Source: Actinomycetota bacterium
GTDB taxonomy: Bacteria; Actinomycetota; Actinomycetes; Mycobacteriales; Mycobacteriaceae
DNA length: 64,000 bases
NCBI GenBank assembly: GCA_018268465.1
Contig: JAFDWN010000018.1
Location: 1 to 64,000 of the forward strand
Reading direction: 5' to 3'
Shown piece after piece: positions 62,151 through 64,000 of the stretch (position 1 is its first letter; each line of letters starts with the position of its first letter). The notes below the pieces were generated by a model. The model had not been told where the DNA came from. It saw nothing but the letters and a program-made list of their open reading frames with translations, and ran no database searches. The translations under genes were made by a program, and so were the position numbers.

Positions 62151-64000
62151 AATCGATCGCAGTTCTGGCCATGTCGCGCCGCCGGCTGGTGCTCGTTGCC
62201 GCGCTGCTCTTTGTCATCGTCAGCGGAGCCGTCGGCGCCGATGCGATCGAGAAGCTGTCCAGTGGCGGATTCAACGACCCCGGATCGGAATCCGTGCATG
62301 CCGACCACCAACTGCGTGACACCTTCGGTATCGCGGTGCCGACGTTGGTGCTGCTGGTGTCCGCGGACGCACCGATCGATTCACCCGAGGTCGCTGCAGC
62401 AGGACGTGAACTGGTGGACGAGCTTGCGCACACGCAGGGCGTCGAGCAAGTCGAATCATTCTGGACGTCGGATCAACTCGGCGCGGCACTGCAGAGCAAG
62501 GACGGTCGCAAGGCACTCATCCGCGCCCAGCTCGCCGGCGACGACAACGAACTCGCCGACCGAGGTCGGGCGCTGGCCGCACAGTTCGGTGGCACTCACG
62601 GCCCGCTCCACGTAGAAGCGACCGGCTACGCGGTGTTGCTCGCCGAAACGGAGGACATCGCAAAACAGGACCTGGTCAAGTCGGAAGTCATCGCAATACC
62701 GCTGACATTCATCGCGTTGTTCCTGATCTTCCGCGGATTGGTCGCCGCCCTGATACCGGTCGGGATCGGTGTCTTGTCCATCGTCGGAACGACATTCGTG
62801 ATGCGCGTACTCGGGGAGATCACCGACGTGTCGATCTTCGCGATCAACCTGGCTTCGGCACTCGGGCTGGCCCTCGCCATCGACTACAGCCTGCTGATCG
62901 TCGCACGCTACCGCGAGGAACTCCAGGAGTGCGACAGGTCAGAGGCCATCATCGCCGCGTTGAGCACGGCTGGACGTACCGTCGTCTTCTCGGCCGCGAC
63001 AGTCGCTTTGGCGCTGTCCGCCCTCGCAGTGTTCCCGATGTACTTCCTGCGATCGTTCGCCTACGCGGGGATCTGCGTCGTCGCGATCGCTGTCGTCGGC
63101 GCCGTCGTGGTCCTGCCCGCCATCCTCGCCGCCGTCGGACCGCGTATCGACGCGCTCTCGTTCGCCCGGCAACGCAAGCGGCTGCCACCGGGCACCGGGC
63201 GCTGGCATACGATCGCGACGCTGGTGATGCGCCGGCCCGTCCCGATCGCGATCGTGTCGGTGGGCGTGCTCACGGTGCTGGCGGTGCCGTTCGCGGGCGC
63301 CAAGCTGATGTTTCCCGACGACCGCAACCTGCCTCCGTCGTCGGCCGCCGCCATGGCGAGCCACGAGATCCGTACGGATTTTGTTCTCCCCGAGAACGGC
63401 ACTCTGGTCATCTTCGCCGACGGATTTGACGGTGCCGCAGATGATTACGAAATCGGACTGTCGTTGGTCCCCGGCGTCACCGCGGTCCACGGCCCGGACG
63501 GGACGTTCCAGGACGGTCGGCGCACGGCGGAGCGCTCGCCGCTCGAGCACACCTACTACGTCAAGAACGAGCAGGCGCGGTTCGCCGTCCAGACCGATGT
63601 CGAGCCGTTGTCCCCGCAGGGTGAGCAACTGCTTCGTGACGTGAGGGCGGTGCCATCGCCGTTCACGACGGCAGTCACCGGCCTCGGTGCGCAAACCTAC
63701 GACGGCAAGGAAGCCATCGTGCACCGGCTGCCGGTGGCGTTGGCGATCATCGCGATCACGACGTTTGTGATGCTGATGTGGCTCACCCGCAGCGTGTTCC
63801 TGCCGGTCAAGGCGATCGCGTTGACTATTCTGAGCCTCACCGCCACCTTCGGCGCGCTCGTGTTCATCTTCCAGGACGGCCATTTGCGGTGGCTTGTCGG
63901 TGATTTCGCGGTCACCAACACGCTGAACACACTCGGGCCACCGCTACTGTTCTGTGTCGCCTTCGGCCTGTCGATGGATTACGAGGTCTTCATGCTCTCG
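62141..64000 (+). CDS. MmpL-type RND lipid transporter (truncated by window end)
   Basis: The first 620 codons of an MmpL/RND family membrane protein, open to the last base. The N-terminal helix (about 13-33) is followed by a periplasmic domain (about 35-180) and a block of five helices ending near residue 330, with the family motif AIDYSLLIVARYREE (near 245). A second helix (about 370-390), a second periplasmic domain and the second block with GLSMDYEVFML at the very end follow. MmpL proteins export cell-envelope lipids using proton force. The ATG lies inside the 3' end of the fusion gene (10-bp overlap), which ties export to the FAAL pathway. Confidence 0.93.
   Translation, partial: MRLKSIAVLAMSRRRLVLVAALLFVIVSGAVGADAIEKLSSGGFNDPGSESVHADHQLRDTFGIAVPTLVLLVSADAPIDSPEVAAAGRELVDELAHTQGVEQVESFWTSDQLGAALQSKDGRKALIRAQLAGDDNELADRGRALAAQFGGTHGPLHVEATGYAVLLAETEDIAKQDLVKSEVIAIPLTFIALFLIFRGLVAALIPVGIGVLSIVGTTFVMRVLGEITDVSIFAINLASALGLALAIDYSLLIVARYREELQECDRSEAIIAALSTAGRTVVFSAATVALALSALAVFPMYFLRSFAYAGICVVAIAVVGAVVVLPAILAAVGPRIDALSFARQRKRLPPGTGRWHTIATLVMRRPVPIAIVSVGVLTVLAVPFAGAKLMFPDDRNLPPSSAAAMASHEIRTDFVLPENGTLVIFADGFDGAADDYEIGLSLVPGVTAVHGPDGTFQDGRRTAERSPLEHTYYVKNEQARFAVQTDVEPLSPQGEQLLRDVRAVPSPFTTAVTGLGAQTYDGKEAIVHRLPVALAIIAITTFVMLMWLTRSVFLPVKAIALTILSLTATFGALVFIFQDGHLRWLVGDFAVTNTLNTLGPPLLFCVAFGLSMDYEVFMLS

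Overview
The window looks like chromosomal DNA of a fast-growing, environmental Mycolicibacterium (Mycobacterium smegmatis type). The grounds are high GC, strongly GC-ending codons, frequent GTG starts with 4-bp ATGA/GTGA overlaps, and mycobacterium-specific families: mycosin/EccE/EspB/EspL/EspK of ESX-1, the Rv0146-type methyltransferase, LppW, MmpL, FAAL-type FadD and the Topo M gyrase-like pair. Gene order agrees with what I remember of M. tuberculosis around Rv0144-Rv0154c and of M. smegmatis, where ptsI-deoR-fruK-fruA-ptsH adjoins mycP1. No rRNA, tRNA or CRISPR array was seen. The last gene runs off the right edge.

Layout. 0.2-12 kb: a small secreted protein, an NTF2-like protein, fadE2-ptpB, a DUF456 membrane protein, a lipid-type metabolic group (SDR, aldehyde dehydrogenase, SAM methyltransferase, TetR), a second TetR with a FUSC membrane protein, and pirin. 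12-18 kb: the complete fructose PTS (ptsI divergent from regulator-fruK-fruA-ptsH). 18-27 kb: the distal arm of an ESX-1 locus (mycP1, eccE1, espB, espL, a frameshifted gene, a membrane protein with a duplicated ectodomain, espK). It includes a visibly AT-richer patch and lacks the ESX core (eccA-D, esxA/B). 27-31.7 kb: an accessory zone with an APH-like kinase flanked by a 56-bp direct repeat, a small secreted protein, and a CadC-like regulator/P1B ATPase/DUF3703 metal-efflux operon. 31.7-37 kb: a LacI-controlled Frc-like sugar ABC operon with two kinases. 37-38.6 kb: MarR and an SDR. 38.9-43.1 kb: the Topo M-type topoisomerase pair. 43-46.3 kb: cell-envelope proteins (DUF1906, a coiled-coil hydrolase-like protein, LppW).

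46.4-53.1 kb: a glycerol regulon (glpK1-iclR divergent from glpD-glpF-glpK2) with twin palindromes in the divergent promoter. 53.5-57.7 kb: a large cyclase-ATPase-TPR signalling protein followed by about 0.9 kb of decayed DNA holding a copy of part of its cyclase domain and a possible transposase scar. 57.8-64 kb: a tight operon of fatty-acyl-AMP ligase, acyl carrier protein, a reductase/phosphotransferase fusion and an MmpL transporter. I regard this last operon as the best candidate for an undescribed lipid biosynthesis-and-export system.

How the parts fit together: the PTS and the ABC operon are two possible routes for fructose-like sugars, each with its own regulator. The glycerol genes give uptake (GlpF), phosphorylation (two GlpKs) and oxidation (GlpD). 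All function calls rest on reading motifs and on recalled family members; no search or alignment was run.
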